This document shows positions 56,277 through 64,000 of a stretch of 64,000 bases of DNA, piece after piece (positions within the stretch are counted from its first letter, which is position 1; each line of letters begins with the position of its first letter). The notes under the pieces are model-generated. The model worked only from the letters and a program-made list of their open reading frames with translations, did not search any database and was not told where the DNA came from. The position numbers and the translations under genes are program-made. Source of the stretch: Liquorilactobacillus mali KCTC 3596 = DSM 20444 (GTDB taxonomy: Bacteria > Bacillota > Bacilli > Lactobacillales > Lactobacillaceae); assembly GCF_000260415.1 (NCBI RefSeq), contig NZ_BACP01000036.1, positions 41,011 through 105,010 on the forward strand, written 5' to 3'.

Positions 56277-58169
56277 TTATTTATACTTTCCTAGTACAAT
56301 GTTTTTGACTTCTTGTAGATAATCATCAGGATACTCCGGCACTAGCAATTTTCCATCAATAGCATCAAGCATGATTTTTTCTTTATCTCTTAACTTGTTA
56401 TAAACTGTTTGATCAATGAAACTGCTGTGAGCAACATCGCCATTGGTCATTAAGTAATAGTATCTCGTGTACTGATTCTTTGATAAGCCTAGACGATTAA
56501 TTCTATTGCGAGACTGAAGCATAAAGGTTAAATTAAAATTGTATTCAAAATAAACAGCATCATGAACCGTTTGGTGAAGTGAAATTGATTCGCCTAAAGT
56601 ATTCGGATTAGAAATCAGAACTTGAGTTTTTTTCGTTCTGAATTCATCAATCATTTCTTCACGTGCATCTTTAGGTGTACCACCATATATCAATGTTGTA
56701 TTTAGCCCGTTTCTTTCTAATACATATTGAATTTTACGCATCGTGCCAACGAACATTCCCCAAACCAGAACCTTTTTTCCTTCATGAACTAATTTTTCAA
56801 CCAATTTAATTCCAGCATCAAATTTAGGAGATTTTACGTTATCTAAAGGATACTTTTTATATAAGTCTGCATTATTTTGGTGGTAATCTTTGAATTTAGA
56901 AAATTCTTGCTTCCAAGAATTGGAATCTGCTTCTACTAATCCTAGATCTTGGTAATTAATATTGTATTTTAGAAGTTGTGGATTTGTTGAGGCCTGCAAT
57001 AACCTAATAAATAATGCTAATGTACCATGCTCATTTTCATAAATAGCATTAGCCAGAGTTTGCTGATCTGCTGATGGGGAGATCTTAATAAATTGATCAG
57101 GATCAGGCTTAGGAACATGCAAATCATTTTTATTGGTTCGCCAAAAGAATGGCGCTAATTTATTATTTACATCCTCTGGATCAATATAATTCAACTCATT
57201 TATGTCCCAGTTAAAGAAAGAGGAATATTCATCGGGATACATCAAATGTAAAAAATTATATATATCTCTATAGCCATTAGGTATTGGTGTTCCCGTCAAT
57301 ACATATCGATAACGTGGTAATTGACTTAAACTTAATGCTGCATTTGCACGTTGACCACCTATACCCTTTACCCGGTGAACTTCATCAAAAACTAACATTG
57401 TCTTGGAATCCAACAAATCGTTAACTACGCTTAACTTACTTTGCAGAGATTCATAATTAATGGTAATCACGTTTGCTTGAACCCAATCATGTTTGATTGC
57501 GCCAACATTATTGTTGTATTTTTTATCTCGCATATTGAGATAATGTAAATTTCGCTTAGATTTAAACACAGCCTCAAACTCCGTTCGCCAGGCTGCAAAC
57601 GCATTTAATGGTGAAATGACCAATAACTTGTTAACTTTATTCACACCTGGACTGGAAAGATATGCAAAAGTACCGTACATCATTGCAGTCTTTCCAGAGC
57701 CAGGAACTGAAAAATTGGCTGCTCGCTTCATAATAGTTAAGAAAAAACTAGCTCTTTCTTGTTCGGCTTTCAGTGGTCTCGCAATTTCTTGACTCAATAG
57801 TTGTTTAAAATTTTCAAATTCATGATACCAACGAATGTCATCAGACTTGACTGTTAATCCAGCTTGACTTTGTTCTTTAATATAGTATTCATGCTGTTGA
57901 ACGAATTGCTTAAATTTGTTGCTGGTTTTGACCACAGGTAATCCCTTATGTTCTAATCGTCGATTAAGTTTTTTTACCAGTTCGAGTAATTGAACATAAG
58001 TTAAATTATCCTTGAAGGTTCGGTGCTTTATATCTTTAAAATATGGTACAAAAACTTTTAGGACACGTTGAAGGGCTTTGTTTTCTAAAGTATGGTGATC
58101 ATCATCTAAGAGTTGAAATGAACCATCTTGATTTTTGATAATGACTGGATTATTTGATTTCATCGCCAT
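56277..58169 (-). CDS. SNF2-like DEAD/DEAH helicase of the restriction operon
   Basis: A 630-residue superfamily 2 ATPase: about 130 N-terminal residues without known domain, Walker A VPGSGKT (155-161), DEVH box (262-265), motif III LTGTPIPNGYRDIYN (from 291), and motif VI QSRNRINRLG (552-561), in the SNF2/Swi2 style. It probably translocates on double-stranded DNA. It overlaps the ParB/Srx-like gene by 20 bases, so translation is coupled. It is the fourth gene of the mod-res operon, which normally has only two; its part in defence is inferred from this linkage. Confidence 0.82.
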   Translation of the reverse strand: MAMKSNNPVIIKNQDGSFQLLDDDHHTLENKALQRVLKVFVPYFKDIKHRTFKDNLTYVQLLELVKKLNRRLEHKGLPVVKTSNKFKQFVQQHEYYIKEQSQAGLTVKSDDIRWYHEFENFKQLLSQEIARPLKAEQERASFFLTIMKRAANFSVPGSGKTAMMYGTFAYLSSPGVNKVNKLLVISPLNAFAAWRTEFEAVFKSKRNLHYLNMRDKKYNNNVGAIKHDWVQANVITINYESLQSKLSVVNDLLDSKTMLVFDEVHRVKGIGGQRANAALSLSQLPRYRYVLTGTPIPNGYRDIYNFLHLMYPDEYSSFFNWDINELNYIDPEDVNNKLAPFFWRTNKNDLHVPKPDPDQFIKISPSADQQTLANAIYENEHGTLALFIRLLQASTNPQLLKYNINYQDLGLVEADSNSWKQEFSKFKDYHQNNADLYKKYPLDNVKSPKFDAGIKLVEKLVHEGKKVLVWGMFVGTMRKIQYVLERNGLNTTLIYGGTPKDAREEMIDEFRTKKTQVLISNPNTLGESISLHQTVHDAVYFEYNFNLTFMLQSRNRINRLGLSKNQYTRYYYLMTNGDVAHSSFIDQTVYNKLRDKEKIMLDAIDGKLLVPEYPDDYLQEVKNIVLGKYK

Positions 58170-59442
58170 ACTTGCTGAACAGCTCCCTACTTAATTGATT
58201 TAGGTCTCGCATATACTGTTGCAGATCTTTCAGTTGACCTTTACTAACATCGTTATACTTCAAACTACCAATCAAACCACCATCTTCATTTAAGTCGCTG
58301 TAATACTTCACATTTTGCTTAATATTGTGAATGAACTTGCCTACAGATTCACTGTTATGTGCATTCCGCATATAAGTATCAAAAGTATCTCCTAGTGCTT
58401 CTACTGTTTCATGTTCATCAGTCAAGCTCTCCATTAAATCAGAAGTACTGTGAATTTCAGCATCGCGCAGTGAATCAGATAAGTCACCGACTATGTCTGC
58501 TACATCATCATTAAAATCTTCGTTATCAGGACTATGAACAATATTTTTGCCGTATTCTCGAATATGAGTTCGTGCAGTGTTGCCACTTACCCCAACATGG
58601 ATCTGGTATAAAATGACACCAAAATATGAATTCATAGTCTCATTTTTGCGGACTTGTGACTCTGGATCATTGCTAAAGTTCTTGGATAATGACTTACCCA
58701 TTTCATAAAATAACGACCAAACTTTGCTTTCTTTAATAATATTGTAATTATTTTCTGGTGCTCCAATATATTGAAGAAATTTATGCATATAAACCGCACC
58801 ATTGTAATGCCTTTCAACTTCTTTTAGAAGCATATGAGAATCAGCTGCATAATCTGCCTGTGTCATAATTGGATCATCACCATTAGTAGTCTGGTAAATA
58901 TCAACGGCCAAATCAACAGGATCATAATCCTTACGTGCTTCAACTCCCATCTGGATAGCTAGTTCAAGCTTCTTTATCTTGACCCGTTCTGTAGAATTAT
59001 TATATGAGAAAGGTAGAATAACGGCTTCAAAATAAAACGTCTCACCTGTTGATTGATGAACATCACGTAAAGCGGTAAAACGTCGGTTCCCATCAACAAT
59101 TCGACCATCATCAAGAACATAGCCGTAAACCTGCTGGCCGGAATTTTGAATGGACTTTTCTGTCCGTTTTAAAGCACTTGGATTATCTTGCTCAATTAAT
59201 CTAGCTACAAAATTATTATATTTAGGATCATCTCGATCATTAGCAGGATTCAGATCGCCTTCATATTGAGAAATACCAGTCGCAATCCGACCATTTTTAT
59301 CGTTATAATACAAGTACACTAAGGGTATTTTGTAAACATCCAAAGTCTCTGAACTGACTCCATCAACTTTGATCGGCAGTTTAGGCTTGGCACCTGTTTT
59401 TTCTATTTTTCCCTCTTTGGCTAATTCAATTAACGATAACAT
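58150..59442 (-). CDS. ParB/sulfiredoxin-fold-like protein of the restriction operon
   Basis: A 430-residue protein. The N-terminal part has YVLDDGRIVDGNRRFTALRDV (DGNRR at 117-121), the nucleotide-binding signature of ParB/Srx-like domains; the middle and C-terminal parts are helical and acidic and resemble nothing I recognise. Related DGQQR/GNRR domains in DUF262, DndB and ParB proteins bind or hydrolyse nucleotides or nick DNA. It starts one base after res and overlaps the helicase gene. It may give sequence sensing or NTP-gated control to the SNF2 helicase; this is inference. Confidence 0.65.
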   Translation of the reverse strand: MLSLIELAKEGKIEKTGAKPKLPIKVDGVSSETLDVYKIPLVYLYYNDKNGRIATGISQYEGDLNPANDRDDPKYNNFVARLIEQDNPSALKRTEKSIQNSGQQVYGYVLDDGRIVDGNRRFTALRDVHQSTGETFYFEAVILPFSYNNSTERVKIKKLELAIQMGVEARKDYDPVDLAVDIYQTTNGDDPIMTQADYAADSHMLLKEVERHYNGAVYMHKFLQYIGAPENNYNIIKESKVWSLFYEMGKSLSKNFSNDPESQVRKNETMNSYFGVILYQIHVGVSGNTARTHIREYGKNIVHSPDNEDFNDDVADIVGDLSDSLRDAEIHSTSDLMESLTDEHETVEALGDTFDTYMRNAHNSESVGKFIHNIKQNVKYYSDLNEDGGLIGSLKYNDVSKGQLKDLQQYMRDLNQLSRELFSKYGDEIK

Positions 59443-59443
59443 T

Positions 59444-62419
59444 CTAATTCAACTCCCCGCTTTCCAACTTATTAATTAGATCATGAACTTCTTGTGCACT
59501 CGTGGCCATTCGATAATAAACGCCAGATTCTTTAAGATGATTAAAATATTTCTGCTGGATAACACGAATGTCTTCATCTCCAAGACGCATGTTCTCAGCT
59601 TTCGTTTCAATAACTAAATAGATTGGCTTATTATCACGTTCAATCTTAAAAATGAAGTCTGGTGTCGTCGTACCATTATCAAAACGAGGAATCTTGATAG
59701 CCTGTTTTGGTAATTTACCAAAAACACTGATCTTAGGACTATATGATCGTTTCAAAATTGTTAATTCTGGATCAGCACTGTCATATCGCAGAGGTGGTCG
59801 GTCATAGAGGTAAGCTTTATCAGATGTCGAATCTGCTTGATAAATTCCTAATAAGCTAGCAGGAACAGAATTCACAAATTCTTGTTTTTTTGCATTGTAA
59901 ATTGAAGTTGAGGCAGCAAAATCTAATGGTTCATAGCTATAGGAAGTTTTTATCCGTGCGTTGAACCGACTATTAAGGGTCCTAACTAAATTATCTAAAG
60001 TCTTTTCATTAATGTAGTTGGTATTACTTCCCAATCGTGTAATAGCTTTAATCATTAGATTATTTATCAAATTGACTGATAAATCAGTCTTATTAGCTAA
60101 GATTTTTAAAAACTTGCCATAATTCATAGCTAGATATTCAGTATTGTAATCCGACTGTGTTTCTCTGACTGAAGCTATATTATTGTCAGTATTAATTTTC
60201 TGAGAAATTATTTGTGGTCGCTGCAAAACAAAGATTTTGTTGTCACTATCGTTAAATACATGTCTGGCAACAGTTTCGGCATTCTGATTAACTGATGGAT
60301 CAAATTGGATCATTTGCCGTTTGGCTAATTGGAGCCACAGATTCTTTAGCTGTTGCCAATTTTGTTTTCGCAATTTTACTTTTGTATTGTCTTTAGAATT
60401 TTTATCCCGAATTTTGCCCTTAGACACTTTGGTCTGCTGCTCTAGTTCTGGGTAAAGATAGCACAGGGCGTCATAACCTGACATTTTTTTGCCATCTATA
60501 TCAACATATTGTTTAAACTGGTTAGAACGGGTAATGACGTTATGTTCATCCAAGTCATCAAGTAACTGGTTTTCATTAAATTGGGGGTTCGACTTCTCTT
60601 TGGCCTTAACGATCAACTTAATCATGTCTTCAGTCAATTCATCTTGATCCAGCTTAACTGGTGAATCAGTATTAATTTCACCTACTAACTTCTCAGCAAA
60701 ATTTTGTTCATCATAGCCAATCAAAAATGACAGACGACTTGGCCATTCCTCTTGACTTAATCGATGCCCAGTTTCGTCAACAGGTAATCGTAATCCCCGT
60801 CCTACTTCCTGAATTTTGCTAATTTCAGATCCAGAGGTCCTTAATTTAGCAATCACGAAAACATTCGGGTTATCCCAACCTTCACGTAATGTCCACTTGG
60901 AAAATAAAAACCGCCGTGTGATCCACTTACCTTTACTGTCTTTAAAGCTTAGTAATTTTTCTTTGTTTTTAAGGATATCATCAACTTCCGCTTGAATATC
61001 ATCATCAGAATTACCACGATCTTCACTGAAATACCCTGCATAAACATCTTGATGTTCGGATTTTAAACTTTGTAACGTTGCTTGTAGAAACTCGTAGTAT
61101 TGTTTCTCACGATCGTTGATCGTGAATTCGTATTTCTTAATGAGTTTCCTTAACTTTTGTGTAAGTATCTTTTCAAAATTTTTTGCAAGCCAACCCTTAG
61201 TTTTATTATCGCCACGAAAGCTGCTAATACTATCAATAAAAAATAACGACAAGGTTTTTATTCGCGGAACATTTATTGAGGTATTTGATCGCATAAAATT
61301 TTCTTGTTCGGCCACAAAATGCCTGTCCAAAGCTTCAGAAATAATTTCATCTTGGTAAGATTCAGAAAAAGTCCCTGGAATTAATTTCATATCTTTAGAA
61401 AGGGATAGCCCATTAGAAAGTTCATGATCAAGACCTCCATCGTAAGTAATGTTTCCAGCAAAACCTTCATCAATATCTGCTAAGCTTTCACCAACAGTCA
61501 CAGAATAATCTTTATTATCCTTAGTTAGGGTAAGTTCTTTTGGTTTTAATTTTTTGACTCTATATAAATTATTTGCCTGGTCTTCTGGCATATCCGGATA
61601 GCCAATATCAATTCCCTTAACTAGTCCTTGATTAAAACTGTCAACCGCATTTAAATTAAATTGAGGTTTACCACGATAATAGTCTATTTTTTTAACTTTA
61701 TTATGGCCATGACCAGGCGTTATTTCCGGAAATGTTGCCCCGAATCGAACAATCAACTGCGGGTCCATTTCTTTGATATCACCATAGAACCTTTTTCCTC
61801 TCGAAAAGCGATGGGGTTCATCAATAATTACAATTGGTCGGGTAGCTGCAATAGCCTTAATCGGTGATGTTTCACCACCTAATAAAGTTTGATCATAGTC
61901 ATCTCGATGCATAGATTTAGAATGTAGCATACCAGCGTTAATTAAAAGAACTTCAATTTGATTCACATTTTGTCGGGTAGATTCAACAAACTCAGACAAT
62001 TGTGCCGGAAAATTTCTTCTACCTGATTGACCATTAAAATCCCCAGCATTAATAACATTAAGCTGAATTCTGGTATTTTCATAAAACTCACTGAAATGTT
62101 GTTTAGCATAGGCACTAGTAATAAAGCTTCGCGTTCCTTCTTTAATGCTTGGATTTGGAACCGCAATGACAAATTTAAATAATCCATATTTCTGATGCAA
62201 TTCATACATCATTCTGGTATAAACGTAAGTTTTTCCAGTACCGGTTTCCATCTTAATATCAATGTTTGCTTTTTCTTGATAACGGTATTTAACTAATGGA
62301 TTAGCATAAATATAATCTGCATCTGGATTGTTTTTTAAAGTATCAAGGCCATAAAAATTTTCATCGATTGCTTTTAGTGCCTCAGTTTGATGTGGTAATA
62401 TTTCCAGTTTAATCTTCAT
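59444..62419 (-). CDS. Type III restriction enzyme, helicase/nuclease subunit Res
   Basis: Cuts DNA between two head-to-head unmodified sites together with Mod. The 991 residues show Walker A METGTGKTY (57-65), the DEPHR box (200-204), helicase region 2 with EVGRGLRLPVDETGHR, and a C-terminal nuclease with D921 in TPDFIF and E938/K940 in YLVIETK, the PD-ExK pattern. All required motifs are intact. It starts two bases after mod, with GGAGG inside the end of mod. Confidence 0.92.
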   Translation of the reverse strand: MKIKLEILPHQTEALKAIDENFYGLDTLKNNPDADYIYANPLVKYRYQEKANIDIKMETGTGKTYVYTRMMYELHQKYGLFKFVIAVPNPSIKEGTRSFITSAYAKQHFSEFYENTRIQLNVINAGDFNGQSGRRNFPAQLSEFVESTRQNVNQIEVLLINAGMLHSKSMHRDDYDQTLLGGETSPIKAIAATRPIVIIDEPHRFSRGKRFYGDIKEMDPQLIVRFGATFPEITPGHGHNKVKKIDYYRGKPQFNLNAVDSFNQGLVKGIDIGYPDMPEDQANNLYRVKKLKPKELTLTKDNKDYSVTVGESLADIDEGFAGNITYDGGLDHELSNGLSLSKDMKLIPGTFSESYQDEIISEALDRHFVAEQENFMRSNTSINVPRIKTLSLFFIDSISSFRGDNKTKGWLAKNFEKILTQKLRKLIKKYEFTINDREKQYYEFLQATLQSLKSEHQDVYAGYFSEDRGNSDDDIQAEVDDILKNKEKLLSFKDSKGKWITRRFLFSKWTLREGWDNPNVFVIAKLRTSGSEISKIQEVGRGLRLPVDETGHRLSQEEWPSRLSFLIGYDEQNFAEKLVGEINTDSPVKLDQDELTEDMIKLIVKAKEKSNPQFNENQLLDDLDEHNVITRSNQFKQYVDIDGKKMSGYDALCYLYPELEQQTKVSKGKIRDKNSKDNTKVKLRKQNWQQLKNLWLQLAKRQMIQFDPSVNQNAETVARHVFNDSDNKIFVLQRPQIISQKINTDNNIASVRETQSDYNTEYLAMNYGKFLKILANKTDLSVNLINNLMIKAITRLGSNTNYINEKTLDNLVRTLNSRFNARIKTSYSYEPLDFAASTSIYNAKKQEFVNSVPASLLGIYQADSTSDKAYLYDRPPLRYDSADPELTILKRSYSPKISVFGKLPKQAIKIPRFDNGTTTPDFIFKIERDNKPIYLVIETKAENMRLGDEDIRVIQQKYFNHLKESGVYYRMATSAQEVHDLINKLESGELN

Positions 62420-62421
62420 TA

Positions 62422-64000
62422 CTAGTACCTCCGAATTAGATTGACATGACTATCAACCTGTTTAAGACCAATTTCTAATTCACGTAATTCGGCAATGTTA
62501 AAAGAATAACCAAAAACAACAACACTTTGTAAATCTAATTGATGGGTTCCCAATTGATTGAGCAGTTCTTTAGTATGGTCCTTGTTCCAACCTTCATTGA
62601 TTAGATATAAGCGATTGTTTTCAATAATATGAGCCCTATATTCTCCAAAATAAAATGTCTCTATATCTGCTTCAAAAGAATACCCATCTTGAACCAACCA
62701 AGTTGTTAAAATTGTTTGTTCCCCCGTAGCATCACCATCTGTATTTAGTCCCGAACTTGAAAAGGAATCCACCATATTAGTAAATAAGTCAGTACCGTTG
62801 AGATCAAAATCTTCAATATCTTCAAGTGTTCGCTTAGTTGGCTTTACTACACGATAATGTTTAAAACTGCCATCAAAATTTTCAGGTAATGTTAATTCAT
62901 TGTCTTGCTTGATTTTCTTAGCAGCTCGACGAATTCTTTCTAGGGCTATCTCATCAATACTCATAAAGGCATCCTGAAAAGCAGCTTTGCCACCTTTAGT
63001 TGGAATTTTCTTTCCTTCCTTGTTCACACGATACGTTTTTTCAGGTAATTGAACCATAATAAACTTGCGGTGGCCACCATCTTCAATATTTTGTTGCATC
63101 ACTGCTTCAGCAGTAGTTGCAGAACCCGCAAAAAAATCCATAATGGTTGAATCTTGATCAGAATAAAGCTGAATTGCACGTTGAATTAACTTGACTGGTT
63201 TAGGATAAGAAAAATATTTTCTGCCTCCCATCAACGTTTTTAAATCTTGTGTAGCTGATTGACTATGACCAACATCTTGATATTTCCAAATTGTCATCGG
63301 TGTAATGCCGGTCTTACGCAACTCAGATTTAAATCTTTTAATTCTTGGAACCCCGTTACCATCACTACCAAACCAGATTCTATTATCTGTGAGTCTCTCA
63401 TGAAATGCATTTCGTGAGAGACTCCAGCTCCTACCGGTTGGAGGCTCAACCACTCTTCCTGAAGGAGTCGTAATAGGATAAATATTTTCTGGAATTGCTG
63501 GACCTACTGAAAGATTATCCGATTGCCATATGCCTCGATGATCGTTATCTGGGTTTTGATAACGATCATCAGCCGCATTAGTCCTTGGTATACCATTTGT
63601 TTCAATAATGTTCTTATCACGCCCATAAACTAACATGTAATCATGACTGGGCGAAAAATTTTTTTTAAGGTTAATCGGTGCGTATGCTCTTTCCCAAACA
63701 ACTTGAGCAAGAAAATTGTTTTCACCAAAAATTTCATCGCATATTTCTTTTAAGTTACTATCTTCGTTATCATCAATAGAGATAAAGATCACGCCAGTAC
63801 GTTTAAGCAAGTGTTTAGCTAGCTCTAAACGAGGATACATAAACGTTAACCAAGCTGAATGGCTTGATTTGCCTTGAATACTTTTTAATCGTGATAACTG
63901 ATCATCATCAAGTCCAAACATTGTTTCAAGTTGATGATCTGAATATTCAAAGTTATCTGGATAAACAAAATCATCTTGCCCCGTATTGTATGGAGGATTG
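62422..64000 (-). CDS. Type III DNA methyltransferase Mod (5' part beyond window)
   Basis: Adenine-N6 methyltransferase that also supplies target recognition. The first complete codons in the window read NPPYNTGQDDFVYP, the catalytic NPPY motif IV; later come GVIFISIDDNE (motif V), QVVWERAYAPINLKK (target-recognition region), and the SAM motif MDFFAGSATTAEAV about 250 residues on, the beta-class order of EcoP15I-like Mod. An inner ATG at 63921 is not the start because the conserved motif lies upstream of it. First visible gene of the four-gene operon. Confidence 0.92.
   Translation of the reverse strand, partial: NPPYNTGQDDFVYPDNFEYSDHQLETMFGLDDDQLSRLKSIQGKSSHSAWLTFMYPRLELAKHLLKRTGVIFISIDDNEDSNLKEICDEIFGENNFLAQVVWERAYAPINLKKNFSPSHDYMLVYGRDKNIIETNGIPRTNAADDRYQNPDNDHRGIWQSDNLSVGPAIPENIYPITTPSGRVVEPPTGRSWSLSRNAFHERLTDNRIWFGSDGNGVPRIKRFKSELRKTGITPMTIWKYQDVGHSQSATQDLKTLMGGRKYFSYPKPVKLIQRAIQLYSDQDSTIMDFFAGSATTAEAVMQQNIEDGGHRKFIMVQLPEKTYRVNKEGKKIPTKGGKAAFQDAFMSIDEIALERIRRAAKKIKQDNELTLPENFDGSFKHYRVVKPTKRTLEDIEDFDLNGTDLFTNMVDSFSSSGLNTDGDATGEQTILTTWLVQDGYSFEADIETFYFGEYRAHIIENNRLYLINEGWNKDHTKELLNQLGTHQLDLQSVVVFGYSFNIAELRELEIGLKQVDSHVNLIRRY

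Noticed and set aside
62422..64000. Phase-variable simple repeats in mod
   Set aside because: No tandem short repeats are visible in the part of mod inside the window.

Overview
The window is AT-rich, with tightly packed genes and GGAGG-type ribosome binding sites. Its gene set (LarA/LarR lactate racemisation, an operon for pyruvate dehydrogenase (PDH) E1-E2-E3 plus lipoate ligase, a fructose PTS operon, several exporters, exopolysaccharide genes) fits a lactic acid bacterium of the family Lactobacillaceae. I cannot name the species from sequence alone. No rRNA, tRNA or CRISPR array was seen.

Layout. 0-8.7 kb: 5' part of larA divergent from larR; a menF-menD-menH-menC operon making o-succinylbenzoate for menaquinone; a DegV lipid-binding protein; a DoxX membrane protein. 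8.7-15.2 kb: an aromatic amino acid operon on the minus strand, read as leader peptide / attenuator, MFS-chorismate mutase fusion, aroC, BacA/PheA-like protein, aroA, tyrA, aroK. 15.2-18.3 kb: a frameshifted DUF2075 helicase gene and a secreted repeat protein with an L,D-transpeptidase domain. 18.4-25.3 kb: exopolysaccharide genes (GT2, Wzy-like polymerase, glf, ugd on the opposite strand, DUF4422, priming sugar transferase). 25.4-30 kb: thrB, hom and divergent thrC, plus an Lrp regulator. 30-33.7 kb: fruR-fruK-fruA. 33.9-40.4 kb: DUF711/ACT pair, an MFS exporter, a D-2-hydroxyacid dehydrogenase, queH and an SGNH hydrolase. 40.6-46.5 kb: pdhABCD-lplA. 46.8-56.2 kb: an accessory region with decayed genes, cfa, XRE regulators, a second MFS exporter, an integrase remnant and a Phd/YafQ-type toxin-antitoxin pair. 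56.2-64 kb: a type III restriction-modification operon (mod partial, res) with a ParB/Srx-like gene and an SNF2-like helicase gene attached.

How the genes work together. AroA and AroC make chorismate. The chorismate mutase fused to the transporter makes prephenate, and TyrA takes it towards tyrosine. The upstream 19-residue leader peptide contains YYYGFAYF and is followed by switchable hairpins and a terminator, so the operon looks controlled by Tyr/Phe supply. This leader, the transporter-enzyme fusion and the BacA-like gene form the most unusual cluster in the window. The extended type III restriction operon is the second highlight. Two stand-alone plus-strand transcripts, each predicted to show the loop sequence CTCCCCC, are candidate small RNAs. 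A structured dispersed repeat occurs at least three times.
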